Of a DNA stretch of 13,819 bases, positions 6,362 through 12,950 are shown one piece after another; within the stretch, counting starts at the first letter, position 1; every line of letters starts with the position of its first letter. A program made the position numbers and the translations under genes. Below the pieces are notes generated by a model. That model had not been told where the DNA came from and ran no database searches. It saw nothing but the letters and a program-made list of their open reading frames with translations. The stretch comes from Desulfarculales bacterium UBA702 (GTDB lineage: Bacteria > Desulfobacterota > Syntrophobacteria > Syntrophobacterales > Syntrophobacteraceae): the NCBI GenBank assembly GCA_002298165.1, contig DBMI01000037.1:32348-46166 (forward strand), in the 5' to 3' direction.

Positions 6362-7105
6362 ATGTGCGACCTCTTTGCCCTTTCCGCGGCTACGAACTAC
6401 TCCGCGCCGAAGTCCTTGCCGGTTTTTGCGGTAAGGGCCGGCAGAAATATGGACGGGTGGGGTATCGGATTTTTCAGGAAAAACCGTGCGTGTGTCGAAA
6501 AATCAGCCGCCAGAGCCTACCATGAGGGCAGGTATCACGATTCTTTCCAGCGGCTCGCCCGGGTCGTTTCGAGCAAATTCATCATAGCGCATGTGCGCCT
6601 GAGAACCAGCGGCCCAATCGACGAATGCCATGCCCACCCCTTTTGCCTTCGATTCATGGGCCACGACTGGATCTTCGCCCATAATGGAAAAGCTCCCGCA
6701 ATCGAATCCTACCGAAGCAAAACGGTGCGGGTGAGTGAGGCGGTAAGCGACTCGGCAAGGACTTTCGAGTTTCTGCTCGACGGCATCTCCGAGCGCCTTG
6801 AAAGCGCCTCCGGCACCCGGCACCTCTTTGCGGCCATCGCCGATACTTCCAGGCAACTGGTTTCGAAATACCCCGGCCATTACAACTACCTGCTCACCAA
6901 CGGCCAGGTCCTTTTCGCGTTCAGCAACCACCGGCAATTGATGTTGCTCAAGGGAAGCAATAACCTGGAAAGAGGGCTTCTGCTGACAACCGTCGAACGC
7001 GGCCTCAGCCCGGAAAGCTGGGAAAGGCTTGCAAGGAAGAAAGAATCGGCCGGGCTGCTCATGGCAATCGTTGGGAGCGATATCCTGATGCAAGCGGACG
7101 TCTAG
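6362..7105 (+). CDS. Class II glutamine amidotransferase (YafJ-like), active site intact
   Basis: 247 residues; ATG at 6362 with a GGAAGGA-like site a little far upstream (about 13 bases). MC at the N-terminus gives Cys2, the Ntn nucleophile. Motifs: NMDGWGIGFF (29-38), AHVRLRTSG (76-84) with R79, HPF (92-94), FAHNG (105-109) with oxyanion N108, and SDS (129-131) with D130. All class II glutamine-binding residues I can place are present, so it should release ammonia from glutamine or cleave a gamma-glutamyl bond. A downstream beta-rich half (PGHYNYLLTN, RQLMLLKG, LLLTTVERGLS) matches the same family. In the operon it probably feeds ammonia to, or reverses the product of, the amidoligase. It is clearly a tandem duplicate of the preceding gene. 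Its stop overlaps the convergent antiporter gene. Confidence 0.9.
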   Translation: MCDLFALSAATNYSAPKSLPVFAVRAGRNMDGWGIGFFRKNRACVEKSAARAYHEGRYHDSFQRLARVVSSKFIIAHVRLRTSGPIDECHAHPFCLRFMGHDWIFAHNGKAPAIESYRSKTVRVSEAVSDSARTFEFLLDGISERLESASGTRHLFAAIADTSRQLVSKYPGHYNYLLTNGQVLFAFSNHRQLMLLKGSNNLERGLLLTTVERGLSPESWERLARKKESAGLLMAIVGSDILMQADV

Positions 7106-8196
7106 AAAAACAACGTAAACAGGTACGCGCAAAAGAGTGACAACTGGATTGTCCCTCCGTAGGCATTAGTTCTTCCCGAGGATTGATTCATATAAGCAAG
7201 CATGATTGTTGTCACCAGGAGCAGTGCCTGGACTTGGGTCAGGGCAATAACCACGTTGATTTTGGCGATCAGGCCGACAATGAGTATTGCGGGAACGGTC
7301 AGGGCCATGGTCGATAATGCGGAACTCAGGGCGATATTGATAACGAGCTGCATGTTGTTTCTAATGGCTGCCCGCATAACGGCAAGAGATTCAGGTGCCT
7401 TGGATATTACCGCCACTATCAGGGCAGCCGTCACGTTAGGCAACCCAAAGTAGGAGATGCTGTCATCTACAGATATGCTGAGAAACTCCACGAGAATCCC
7501 TATTACTACCAGGTAGGCAATTAGGGTTAAAACTCTCAGACTCGGCTTGATGTTTTCAGTCTGCCGGGTTTCACAATCCTCGCTCTGACATTCTCCATAA
7601 CTGAAAAAATAGCTGTAGGAGCCGACCTGAAAGAACAGGAAAAATCCATATAGCACTGAAAAAACTACTATAATGAACACCTTGTAGGACGATAAGAGGT
7701 GGGGCGGAACTACCATCGGTATGAACATTCCCAGGGCGCACATCGCGCCCAGTTTGGTCATGTAGGAGTATGCGCTCCTTTGATTGAATTCCTGCTCCAT
7801 GAATTTGACGCCGCCGATCAGCAAGGCTACCCCGAGCACAGCATTCATCGAAAGTATGACCCCGGCGAATACCGCATCTCTTGCCAGGGTCGGCTCATGG
7901 GTTGGACCGTGGAGCATTATGGTTACAACCATCATTACCTCGATTGCCGAGGCGGAAAGGATCAAGACCAGTGTTCCGTAAGGCTCTCCGAAATGACGCG
8001 CGAGGAATTCGGCATGTTCCACGACTCGCTTGGTGACAATAAAAATTACAGCACAAATGTAGACAAAGGCGAATTCGTTTATGCTGCCGTAATGCCCGAC
8101 CGCTCCGATATAGGGAGTTGCTTCCACGAAATAGGCAGCCGCTATGCAAAAAAGCCCCAGGAAAAAGGTTTTCTCTCTTAAAAGATAGGCCCTCAA
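7102..8196 (-). CDS. ChaA-type Ca2+(Na+,K+)/H+ antiporter of the CaCA superfamily
   Basis: 364 residues from TTG at 8194-8196, chosen because GAGGAG (8202-8207) sits five bases upstream; a further TTG at 8242-8244 would add 16 hydrophilic residues without a good site. The length is close to that of E. coli ChaA (366). Around ten or eleven hydrophobic segments are visible, with the two inverted alpha repeats of the CaCA family: GEPYGTLVLILSASAIEV (70-87, E71 and E86) and a second repeat centred on KAPESLAVMRAA (266-277, E269) continuing into SSALSTMALTVPA. The acidic central loop at 200-217 (GECQSEDCETRQ) lies between the halves. It acts in the inner membrane, exporting calcium or monovalent cations for protons. 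The ion cannot be read from sequence. It is convergent with the amidotransferase gene, so not in that operon. Confidence 0.9.
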   Translation of the reverse strand: MRAYLLREKTFFLGLFCIAAAYFVEATPYIGAVGHYGSINEFAFVYICAVIFIVTKRVVEHAEFLARHFGEPYGTLVLILSASAIEVMMVVTIMLHGPTHEPTLARDAVFAGVILSMNAVLGVALLIGGVKFMEQEFNQRSAYSYMTKLGAMCALGMFIPMVVPPHLLSSYKVFIIVVFSVLYGFFLFFQVGSYSYFFSYGECQSEDCETRQTENIKPSLRVLTLIAYLVVIGILVEFLSISVDDSISYFGLPNVTAALIVAVISKAPESLAVMRAAIRNNMQLVINIALSSALSTMALTVPAILIVGLIAKINVVIALTQVQALLLVTTIMLAYMNQSSGRTNAYGGTIQLSLFCAYLFTLFF

Positions 8197-8201
8197 GTTT
8201 T

Positions 8202-8207
8202 CTCCTC
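8202..8207 (-). promoter_or_regulatory. Ribosome binding site that fixes the antiporter's TTG start
   Basis: On the minus strand GAGGAG lies five bases before TTG (8196). No comparable site precedes the longer alternative start at 8244, so the shorter 364-residue form is preferred. Confidence 0.65.
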
Positions 8208-8355
8208 GGTTTTCTTCCACCCGTATTTCAAATCTTAAAACCAATTGCCTTAACAGGGTTTATTCAATCGCGCTCCTTGCAAAAACGGAGCGGCTTATGG
8301 ATTCCGCCTAATAGAAGCTCGGATCGAAATCACCGTCCCTTGAGGCTTTTTTGTC

Positions 8356-8367
8356 CCGAAGCTTCGG
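8356..8367. promoter_or_regulatory. 12-bp perfect palindrome in the antiporter/dehydrogenase divergent spacer
   Basis: CCGAAGCTTCGG is a perfect dyad in the 374-base gap between two divergent genes, a typical place for an operator. A T-run precedes it on the plus strand, on the wrong side for a terminator. No regulator gene is adjacent, so function is unknown. Confidence 0.35.
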
Positions 8368-8570
8368 ATCCAAGCTGGGGGAGCCCGAGCAGGGTCTTTG
8401 CCGCTCGAATGAGAAACGGACGGCCTTCCATTCCTGGCCATCCGGTCATAAGTTACTGTTATATCAATTAATTACGCAACTGCCCGCAGCGTGCAAAGGC
8501 AGAGCTGCCATAATGGCTGTTCAATGAGTTGCCGGTGCAGCGCTGGTGGGAGCGATAAAGGAGGAAGCTA

Positions 8571-9812
8571 ATGAGAGCAGTCGTGTTTCACCGCGTTGGT
8601 GATATCCGTTTGGAGAATGTGCCTGAACCTAAAATTCAGGAGCCGACCGATGCGATTGTGCGCCTTATTGCCAGCGCCATTTGCGGAACGGATCTTCACA
8701 TGGTTCGAGGAACCCTGCCCGGGATGGAACCGGGGACGATTCTGGGGCATGAGGGCGTAGGCATTATCGAGGATGTCGGTAAGGAGGTACGAAATCTCAA
8801 GGTCGGAGAGCGTGTGGTCATTCCTTCCACAATTGCCTGCGGATACTGCTCCTACTGCCGGGCAGGTTATTATGCACAATGTGACAATGCCAACCCGAAC
8901 GGAAAAAACGCGGGCACCGCTTTTTACGGCGGCCCCAGGATGTCGGGTCCTTTTAACGGCCTCCAGGCCGAGTATGCCCGCATTCCATTTGCGAATATAG
9001 GGCTCGTAAAGGTGCCGGAGTCGGTTACCAACGACCAGGCCATTACCATTTCCGATATCTTCCCGACAGGTTATTTCGGAGCGGATATAGCAGATATAGA
9101 ACCGGGGGATGTAGTTGTCGTGTTCGGATGCGGCCCGGTTGGTCTTTTTACCATTTTAAGCGCCCAGCTTCAGGGGGCAGGGCGAGTCATCGCGGTCGAT
9201 CACATCCCGGACCGCCTCGACCGGGCCAGGGAACTGGGAGCGGAAACAATTGACTTCAACCGGGAAGATCCTGTCGATGTCATACTGGAGCTAACTGGAG
9301 GGATCGGCGCTGACTGCGTAATCGACGTGGTCGGAGTTGACGCGGAAATGCCCAAAAGCGGCCCTGCAGCGGAAAAACTGAAAGAGCAAAAGGAAGAGTA
9401 CATCAAGGAAGTCCAGCAAATTGCCCCGGAAAGATCCGATAAGTGGGTGGCTGGCGATGCGCCTTCGCTGGTACTCTCCTGGGCCGTACAGGTGGTGGAA
9501 AAAGCGGGGACTCTCAGCATAATAGGAGTCTATCCCCAGACGGTCAGGAATTTCCCGATAGGCCTCTCAATGAACAAGAATCTCTCCATCCGGAGCGGGA
9601 ATTGCAACCACCGCAAGTACATACCGACGCTTTTGGACCTGGTTGAAAGCGGGGTGGTTGACCCCTCGAAGTTTCTTACCAACAAAGAAGCCTTTGGATC
9701 GGTAATCGATGCCTACAAGGCATTCGATGAGCGCCGGCCGGGGTGGATCAAAGTGGAACTTACCGGGATGAAAGAAGGCGAGGAGGCTGCCCCCGAGGAG
9801 CTTGCAGCATGA
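8571..9812 (+). CDS. Zinc-dependent NAD alcohol dehydrogenase, formaldehyde dehydrogenase-like
   Basis: 413 residues; ATG 8571 with AAAGGAGG at 8558-8565. It is a medium-chain zinc dehydrogenase. Catalytic zinc ligands are C38 (ICGTDLH) and H60-E61 (GHEG); structural zinc is held by C90, C93, C96 and C104. The Rossmann motif is GCGPVG (186-191), and the beta-2 strand ends in D210 (VIAVD), which indicates NAD rather than NADP. An insertion of about 40 residues (roughly 259-300, Lys/Glu-rich) interrupts the cofactor domain as in glutathione-independent formaldehyde dehydrogenases (FdhA-like), so aldehyde dismutation or alcohol oxidation is plausible; substrate specificity is not readable. The C-terminal tail is acidic (KEGEEAAPEE). 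It is probably cotranscribed with the 52-aa CXXC protein 46 bases downstream. Confidence 0.9.
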   Translation: MRAVVFHRVGDIRLENVPEPKIQEPTDAIVRLIASAICGTDLHMVRGTLPGMEPGTILGHEGVGIIEDVGKEVRNLKVGERVVIPSTIACGYCSYCRAGYYAQCDNANPNGKNAGTAFYGGPRMSGPFNGLQAEYARIPFANIGLVKVPESVTNDQAITISDIFPTGYFGADIADIEPGDVVVVFGCGPVGLFTILSAQLQGAGRVIAVDHIPDRLDRARELGAETIDFNREDPVDVILELTGGIGADCVIDVVGVDAEMPKSGPAAEKLKEQKEEYIKEVQQIAPERSDKWVAGDAPSLVLSWAVQVVEKAGTLSIIGVYPQTVRNFPIGLSMNKNLSIRSGNCNHRKYIPTLLDLVESGVVDPSKFLTNKEAFGSVIDAYKAFDERRPGWIKVELTGMKEGEEAAPEELAA

Positions 9813-9858
9813 GAGTTTTTCCAGATTTCCTGACCGATTGATAGAAAGGAGACTTGCG

Positions 9859-10017
9859 ATGATTGAAGAATACTTCGACTGTGGGACTTGCGCGACCGAA
9901 GTCGATCCAGTTGCTGCGCTGCCCGAATGCGCTCAATGCCAGGATACCGGCTGTGATAAATGCCTGGACCAGGAATCAAACTGCGTCCCCTGCAGTGATG
10001 TGTCGTTTCAGATTTAG
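9859..10017 (+). CDS. 52-residue protein with four CXXC pairs
   Basis: The ATG at 9859 follows AAAGGAGA (9845-9852); an in-frame TTG at 9802 inside the dehydrogenase has no site. Cysteines at 8, 11, 24, 27, 32, 35, 42 and 45 form four CXXC motifs (CGTC, CAQC, CDKC, CVPC), enough for two tetra-cysteine metal sites. Zinc knuckles or [4Fe-4S] clusters are both possible. The pattern lacks the C-terminal C-x3-C-P of classical ferredoxins, so I cannot name a family. Acidic residues surround the sites. It sits 46 bases after a zinc/NAD dehydrogenase and is likely in the same transcript, which suggests a metal- or electron-handling helper; that role is inference. No signal peptide. Confidence 0.78.
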   Translation: MIEEYFDCGTCATEVDPVAALPECAQCQDTGCDKCLDQESNCVPCSDVSFQI

Positions 10018-10096
10018 GAATTTACGGCCAAAATGCACATCGGGAAGCGGTTGTGTGTAGTTGCCGTGATAGTTAGGGCGATAGGGCATAAAAAGA

Positions 10097-10271
10097 GGGT
10101 AGCCCGGATCTATAATCCGGGTGCGGAGCACAAGAGGACTCGCGCCAGGCGCCGAAAATCCGCAGAATAAGTAAAAGTAATCTCGGCAAGTATGTATCCG
10201 CCGAGACGGTTCGATGGAGTTGAATAATGCTATACTTGCGCTTCGCGCCCGGATATAAATCCGGGCTACCC
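10097..10271. mobile_element. MITE/REP-like element with self-complementary terminal inverted repeats
   Basis: GGGTAGCCCGGAT (10097-10109) is the exact complement of ATCCGGGCTACCC (10259-10271), and the similarity extends imperfectly to about 35 bases on each end. Each end also folds on itself (CCCGGAT with ATCCGGG at 10103-10121 and 10248-10265). Inside is a third stem, TCTCGGC (10181-10187) with GCCGAGA (10200-10206). The 175-bp size, termini and lack of a gene fit a non-autonomous miniature element or BIME-like repeat. No clear target-site duplication is seen. Confidence 0.7.
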
Positions 10272-10306
10272 GTTTGATTCCTTTTCGGCATTGCATTCAG
10301 GCAAAA

Positions 10307-10330
10307 GTGGGGCAGGCTTTCCAGCCTGCC
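10307..10330 (+). repeat. Dispersed 24-nt hairpin repeat, copy 1
   Basis: GTGG followed by GGCAGGCT-TTCC-AGCCTGCC, an 8-bp perfect stem. The same 24 bases with one mismatch occur in opposite orientation at 12717-12740, so it is a dispersed repeat rather than a local terminator. It lies between two convergent genes. Confidence 0.75.
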
Positions 10331-10391
10331 AAACAGGTAATGGGCAAGGTTGGCAACTCGGCTGAAGCGGCGAATCAATTTAGCGCCGCGC

Positions 10392-10583
10392 TCAATGCGC
10401 GTCCATGTCGGTATCATGGCTCATGCAATCCCAGACGCCATCCGGGTCGCAGTTGCGGCAATGGTAGTGTTCGGAGTAGTAGATCAGCCTGTGCTCGTAA
10501 CGGACCGCCTCATCCTGGCGCAGCCGCATCTCGCAGTGAGCGCAGGTTACATACCTGATGGTTTCCTGGTTGTATTTCTTCAA
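10392..10583 (-). CDS. Small zinc-ribbon-like protein
   Basis: 63 residues starting at TTG (10581-10583); an in-frame TGA lies a few codons upstream, so no longer form exists. A weak GAGG precedes the start. C14-x2-C17 (CAHC) and C42-x2-C45 (CRNC) are 24 residues apart, the classic spacing of a single zinc ribbon, with hydrophobic YYSEHYH between and an extra C53. The C-terminus is acidic with histidines. No family is recognised beyond the fold. It is the last of a minus-strand run of small proteins after a metallo-beta-lactamase-fold protein, 104 bases beyond its neighbour. The non-ATG start and weak site lower confidence, but the paired CXXC motifs argue that it is real. Confidence 0.6.
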   Translation of the reverse strand: MKKYNQETIRYVTCAHCEMRLRQDEAVRYEHRLIYYSEHYHCRNCDPDGVWDCMSHDTDMDAH

Positions 10584-10687
10584 GGCCGAACCTCATAGAC
10601 AGGCACCGGTTTATCGAGAAGGCGCGGCGTTCATCGAAAGAGCGCACGTGTATTTTAGAAAGCATGGAGCCATCTCCACCTGGCGCT

Positions 10688-10918
10688 TTACCCCTCTTTG
10701 GTCTTGGGCTTGTGCATGGGGAGGCCGTATACGGTATCGAGGTAGAATTGGCAGTTTTCCGGGCCCAGTTCCTCGACTTCACGCCTGAATTTTTTGCAGA
10801 TCTCCAACCCCTTTTCGCGTGCGCCTTCGGGAAATCCCGGTTCATCGGACAAATAGCGCTTCTCGATTTCATCGAGTTTTTTCATATAATCTTCGTAGGT
10901 GATTTCCTCGATAGCCAT
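10688..10918 (-). CDS. 76-residue charged protein of unknown function
   Basis: The ATG at 10916-10918 is preceded by GGAGG; an in-frame ATG ten codons upstream has no such site and overlaps the previous gene. The protein is rich in Glu and Lys and predicted helical: EITYEDYMKKLDEIEKRYLSD (5-25), then GFPEGAREKGLEICKKFRREVEEL (28-51), then a Lys-rich tail. No domain is recognised. It starts 26 bases after the stop of the 67-residue gene upstream and is probably in one transcript with it. The helical, soluble, signal-less character is all that can be read from the sequence. Confidence 0.72.
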   Translation of the reverse strand: MAIEEITYEDYMKKLDEIEKRYLSDEPGFPEGAREKGLEICKKFRREVEELGPENCQFYLDTVYGLPMHKPKTKEG

Positions 10919-10944
10919 TGGACCTCCGCTAAAAGACCGGTGAA

Positions 10945-11148
10945 TCACTCGGATGTTGCCTCCGCGCTTTCGAAATCGGTGAGAGCTTTTTTTGCGTGTT
11001 TAATCAGATCGTAAAAGATCTCCGACTGAAAGGTATCCCACTCGCCGTTGCAGCCGATATAGGCGCTTTTATCGAAGACGTCCTCCGCATCGACGTACTC
11101 GATCAGTGCTTTTGCAGCATCAAAGAATTTACGGAACTCTTCGTTCAT
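10945..11148 (-). CDS. 67-residue protein of unknown function
   Basis: The ATG at 11146-11148 lies seven bases after AAGGGA. A longer in-frame form from 11235 would translate the tandem hairpin repeat and has no ribosome binding site, so it is rejected. The short protein is helical and acidic: FRKFFDAAKALIEYVDAEDVFD, a CNGEWDTF turn, then FYDLIKHAKKALTDFESAE. I recognise no family. It lies 95 bases downstream of the metallo-beta-lactamase-fold gene, with a duplicated hairpin between, and 26 bases upstream of the 76-residue gene. Confidence 0.68.
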   Translation of the reverse strand: MNEEFRKFFDAAKALIEYVDAEDVFDKSAYIGCNGEWDTFQSEIFYDLIKHAKKALTDFESAEATSE

Positions 11149-11199
11149 AGGTCGGTCCCTTCGATGGGGTAGAATCGGGCCGCTCGTCAAACCGATAAT

Positions 11200-11247
11200 T
11201 TTTACCGCCATTATCGCGGTTACTTTTACCGCCATTATCGCGGTTAC
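11200..11247 (-). repeat. Two perfect 24-bp tandem copies, each a small hairpin
   Basis: A 24-base unit occurs exactly twice (11200-11223 and 11224-11247). In each, ACCGC pairs with GCGGT around a seven-base loop. The second copy begins right at the stop codon of the metallo-beta-lactamase-fold gene, so the pair forms the 3' border between that gene and the 67-residue gene. It could be a 3' mRNA structure; it may also be simple replication slippage. Confidence 0.7.
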
Positions 11248-12485
11248 TTTTCATGTTGTTGCAGCTTTTCGACCTGGTCTTTGAATCTGGATAGAAACTC
11301 GGTTTTGAAGGCTTCTATTTCCATGGCTTCATCCTGCCTTCCCATGAAAAAGAGGGCCATGCCCCTAAATACCTGGGCCTCCGTTATCTCCGGGTTCTTT
11401 GAGAGAGCATCGTCAAAATAGGGCAGGCTCTCGGCGTATCTGTTAAGGCCAAGCAGGGCATGTCCTTTTGCAGTAAGAGTATAGGGGTTTCCGGGATGTT
11501 GCGACAGGATTTCATCCAGGACCTCGATGGCCTCTTCGCATCGCCCCATGTCGTTTAGCGCCAATGCTTTAAGCTGCATCGCGCTGACATTCTCGGGCCG
11601 AATCTCGAGTTCCTTTCCGCAGCAATAAACCGCTTCTTCGAGCAAGCCTTTTTCGGCAAGCTGCCTCGCCCCGTCCATCCAGGCTGTCTTGTCTTCGAGG
11701 CGGACATCGAGGATTTTCATCATGATGCCCACGTAAGTTTCCTCGACCGTGAACTTTCCAGTGACGGCAACAGGTACGCCGTGGCCGGGGAGCAGATGAA
11801 TCACTTCTTTCTTCATCAATTGTTTTAACCCGTGGAGGTAGTGATCCAATCTGCCGCCGGCGCTTCTGTCGGCCTCCTCCATGGCGTGTGGGAGTACGGT
11901 GTCGCCGGAAATCAGGGTCCCGGTCGGCTGATGGTAAAGGCAAATGCCGTCGATTGTGTGGCCCGGAGTGTGGATTACCTCCCATTCGAAGCCACTCAGG
12001 TTGAGTATTTCTCCGCCCTTAACCTCGGTTGGAGGGAATCCTGCTTCGGCAACAAGCGTTTTGAATTCCTCCGGACCTCCAGCGTGCATGATTATCTCGA
12101 TGCCCTTGTTCTCCATTACGGGAGGGTACCTCAGGAACTCGAAAACGCCCATGCAGTGGTCACGGTGCCCGTGAGTTAGAACGATCTTTTTTATATCCAG
12201 GATGTTGTATCCCAGCTTTTCGAGTTCGGCGAAAATGGTGTAGTCGTTTCCCGGATCGACCAGGGTCAGGTAATCGCCGGCAAAGAGATAGACATTGCTG
12301 GAGTGATGGTACCCGATAAGAAACCTGCCGTTTTCGAAAACCTGATGCGATGCTTTCAAAATCTCGCCGGTGGACAGCCATCCCGGGTGAGCCGGTTCTT
12401 CCTCCGGCAATTCTTCATCCTCTAGAATTGGTGAAACTTGCGGATTGTATTCCAGCTTCTCATCATCTCTCGTTTTATCTCTCAT
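11244..12485 (-). CDS. Metallo-beta-lactamase-fold hydrolase with C-terminal TPR repeats
   Basis: 413 residues; the ATG at 12483-12485 follows GAGGGG, preferred over an in-frame start at 12572. An acidic leader (1-35) precedes an MBL domain: THGHRDH (104-110) gives H105, H107, D109 and H110; H176 (TPGHT), D195 (SGDTV) and H235 (PGHG) complete a binuclear metal site of the glyoxalase II type. From about 270 to 400 come three TPR-like helix pairs (KALALNDMGRCEEAIEVLDEILSQHP, KGHALLGLNRYAESLPYFDDAL, RGMALFFMGRQDEAMEIE). No signal peptide, so it is cytoplasmic. Probably a thioester or similar hydrolase using TPRs to bind partners; the substrate is unknown. It leads a minus-strand run of small genes. 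Confidence 0.88.
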   Translation of the reverse strand: MRDKTRDDEKLEYNPQVSPILEDEELPEEEPAHPGWLSTGEILKASHQVFENGRFLIGYHHSSNVYLFAGDYLTLVDPGNDYTIFAELEKLGYNILDIKKIVLTHGHRDHCMGVFEFLRYPPVMENKGIEIIMHAGGPEEFKTLVAEAGFPPTEVKGGEILNLSGFEWEVIHTPGHTIDGICLYHQPTGTLISGDTVLPHAMEEADRSAGGRLDHYLHGLKQLMKKEVIHLLPGHGVPVAVTGKFTVEETYVGIMMKILDVRLEDKTAWMDGARQLAEKGLLEEAVYCCGKELEIRPENVSAMQLKALALNDMGRCEEAIEVLDEILSQHPGNPYTLTAKGHALLGLNRYAESLPYFDDALSKNPEITEAQVFRGMALFFMGRQDEAMEIEAFKTEFLSRFKDQVEKLQQHEK

Positions 12486-12716
12486 CTGATCCCCTCGATG
12501 AATGCCTGTATATTTGCGTTCATGCGCGGTGAAAGGATAACCTACGGCATGGGCGGAGGAGGGAGAGCGCAATCTGGAAAGGGAGAAGTTGCCGCGGATT
12601 GGTGAACGACAGAATACTCAATTTGCCTTGATTCGAATTTCTTTCAGTACAGCAGGTAATGCGCGAATTACTCGAAATTATAGAATATATAAGCCGGAAT
12701 TACAAGGCGGCCCGGC

Positions 12717-12740
12717 GGCAGGCTGCAAAGCCTGCCCCAC
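12717..12740 (-). repeat. Dispersed 24-nt hairpin repeat, copy 2 (inverted)
   Basis: GGCAGGCT-GCAA-AGCCTGCC followed by CCAC; its reverse complement matches 10307-10330 at 23 of 24 bases. The stem is perfect and the only difference is in the loop. Confidence 0.75.
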
Positions 12741-12759
12741 GCTCCCCAAAATCGGTTAT

Positions 12760-12781
12760 GGCAAGGTCTCCCGACCTTGCC
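12760..12781. repeat. 9-bp perfect stem-loop
   Basis: GGCAAGGTC-TCCC-GACCTTGCC, a perfect 9-bp stem with a four-base loop, 19 bases after the 24-nt hairpin repeat. A smaller dyad, GACC-AAA-GGTC, follows at 12791-12801. A GGCAAGGT-like half-site also follows copy 1 near 10344, so the two may belong to one compound repeat. Confidence 0.65.
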
Positions 12782-12822
12782 GCTCCCGTGGACCAAAGGT
12801 CTCCAAGGAAATCGATATTAAC

Positions 12823-12903
12823 GTAGGGTGGGCACGTTTTTCGTGCCCACCGATTGCTACTCGGAACTGAACGGTGGGCACGATAAAGCTGTGTCCACCC
12901 TAC
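12823..12903. mobile_element. 81-bp MITE-like inverted-repeat element
   Basis: The termini GTAGGGTGGGCAC (12823-12835) and GTGTCCACCCTAC (12891-12903) match at 12 of 13 positions as inverted repeats. A strong internal hairpin pairs GGTGGGCACG (12827-12836) with CGTGCCCACC (12842-12851) around five T residues, and a further GGTGGGCACG lies at 12873-12882. The fourfold reuse of one core sequence is typical of small non-autonomous repeats. No coding capacity. Confidence 0.7.
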
Positions 12904-12950
12904 ACTTCCTCGGGCTTTCATGCTTAGTCGCCACGCACTTTGCCGCTCTG

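Larger units (their letters stand above)
8197..8570. other. Divergent intergenic region, no gene seen
   Basis: It holds the antiporter's ribosome binding site, the palindrome at 8356-8367, a shorter dyad GGCAG-AG-CTGCC at 8502-8513, and a strong AAAGGAGG before the dehydrogenase. An AT-rich stretch near 8455-8475 may contain the dehydrogenase promoter, but I cannot assign -35 and -10 boxes with confidence. Confidence 0.5.
10018..10391. other. Convergent intergenic region filled with repeats
   Basis: It lies between the 52-aa gene (plus) and the 63-aa gene (minus). It contains the 175-bp inverted-repeat element (10097-10271) and the 24-nt hairpin repeat (10307-10330). I see no gene and no separate terminator; the hairpins could themselves stop transcription from either side. 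Confidence 0.6.

Noticed and set aside
6503..7132. 209-codon minus-strand frame
   Set aside because: Antisense shadow of the intact glutamine amidotransferase, whose motifs are unmistakable.
7699..8181. 160-codon plus-strand frame
   Set aside because: Antisense to the antiporter, whose membrane segments and CaCA repeats are clear.
10097..10271. Complete insertion sequence
   Set aside because: Only 175 bp, no transposase frame and no clear target-site duplication; a non-autonomous repeat fits better.
10510..10872. 120-codon minus-strand frame
   Set aside because: Conflicts with the 76-aa gene and the zinc-ribbon-like gene, both better supported; composition is arginine/serine-rich shadow type.
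11569..11985. 138-codon minus-strand frame inside the metallo-beta-lactamase-fold gene
   Set aside because: Low-complexity Arg/Pro-rich out-of-frame translation of a gene with intact metal ligands.
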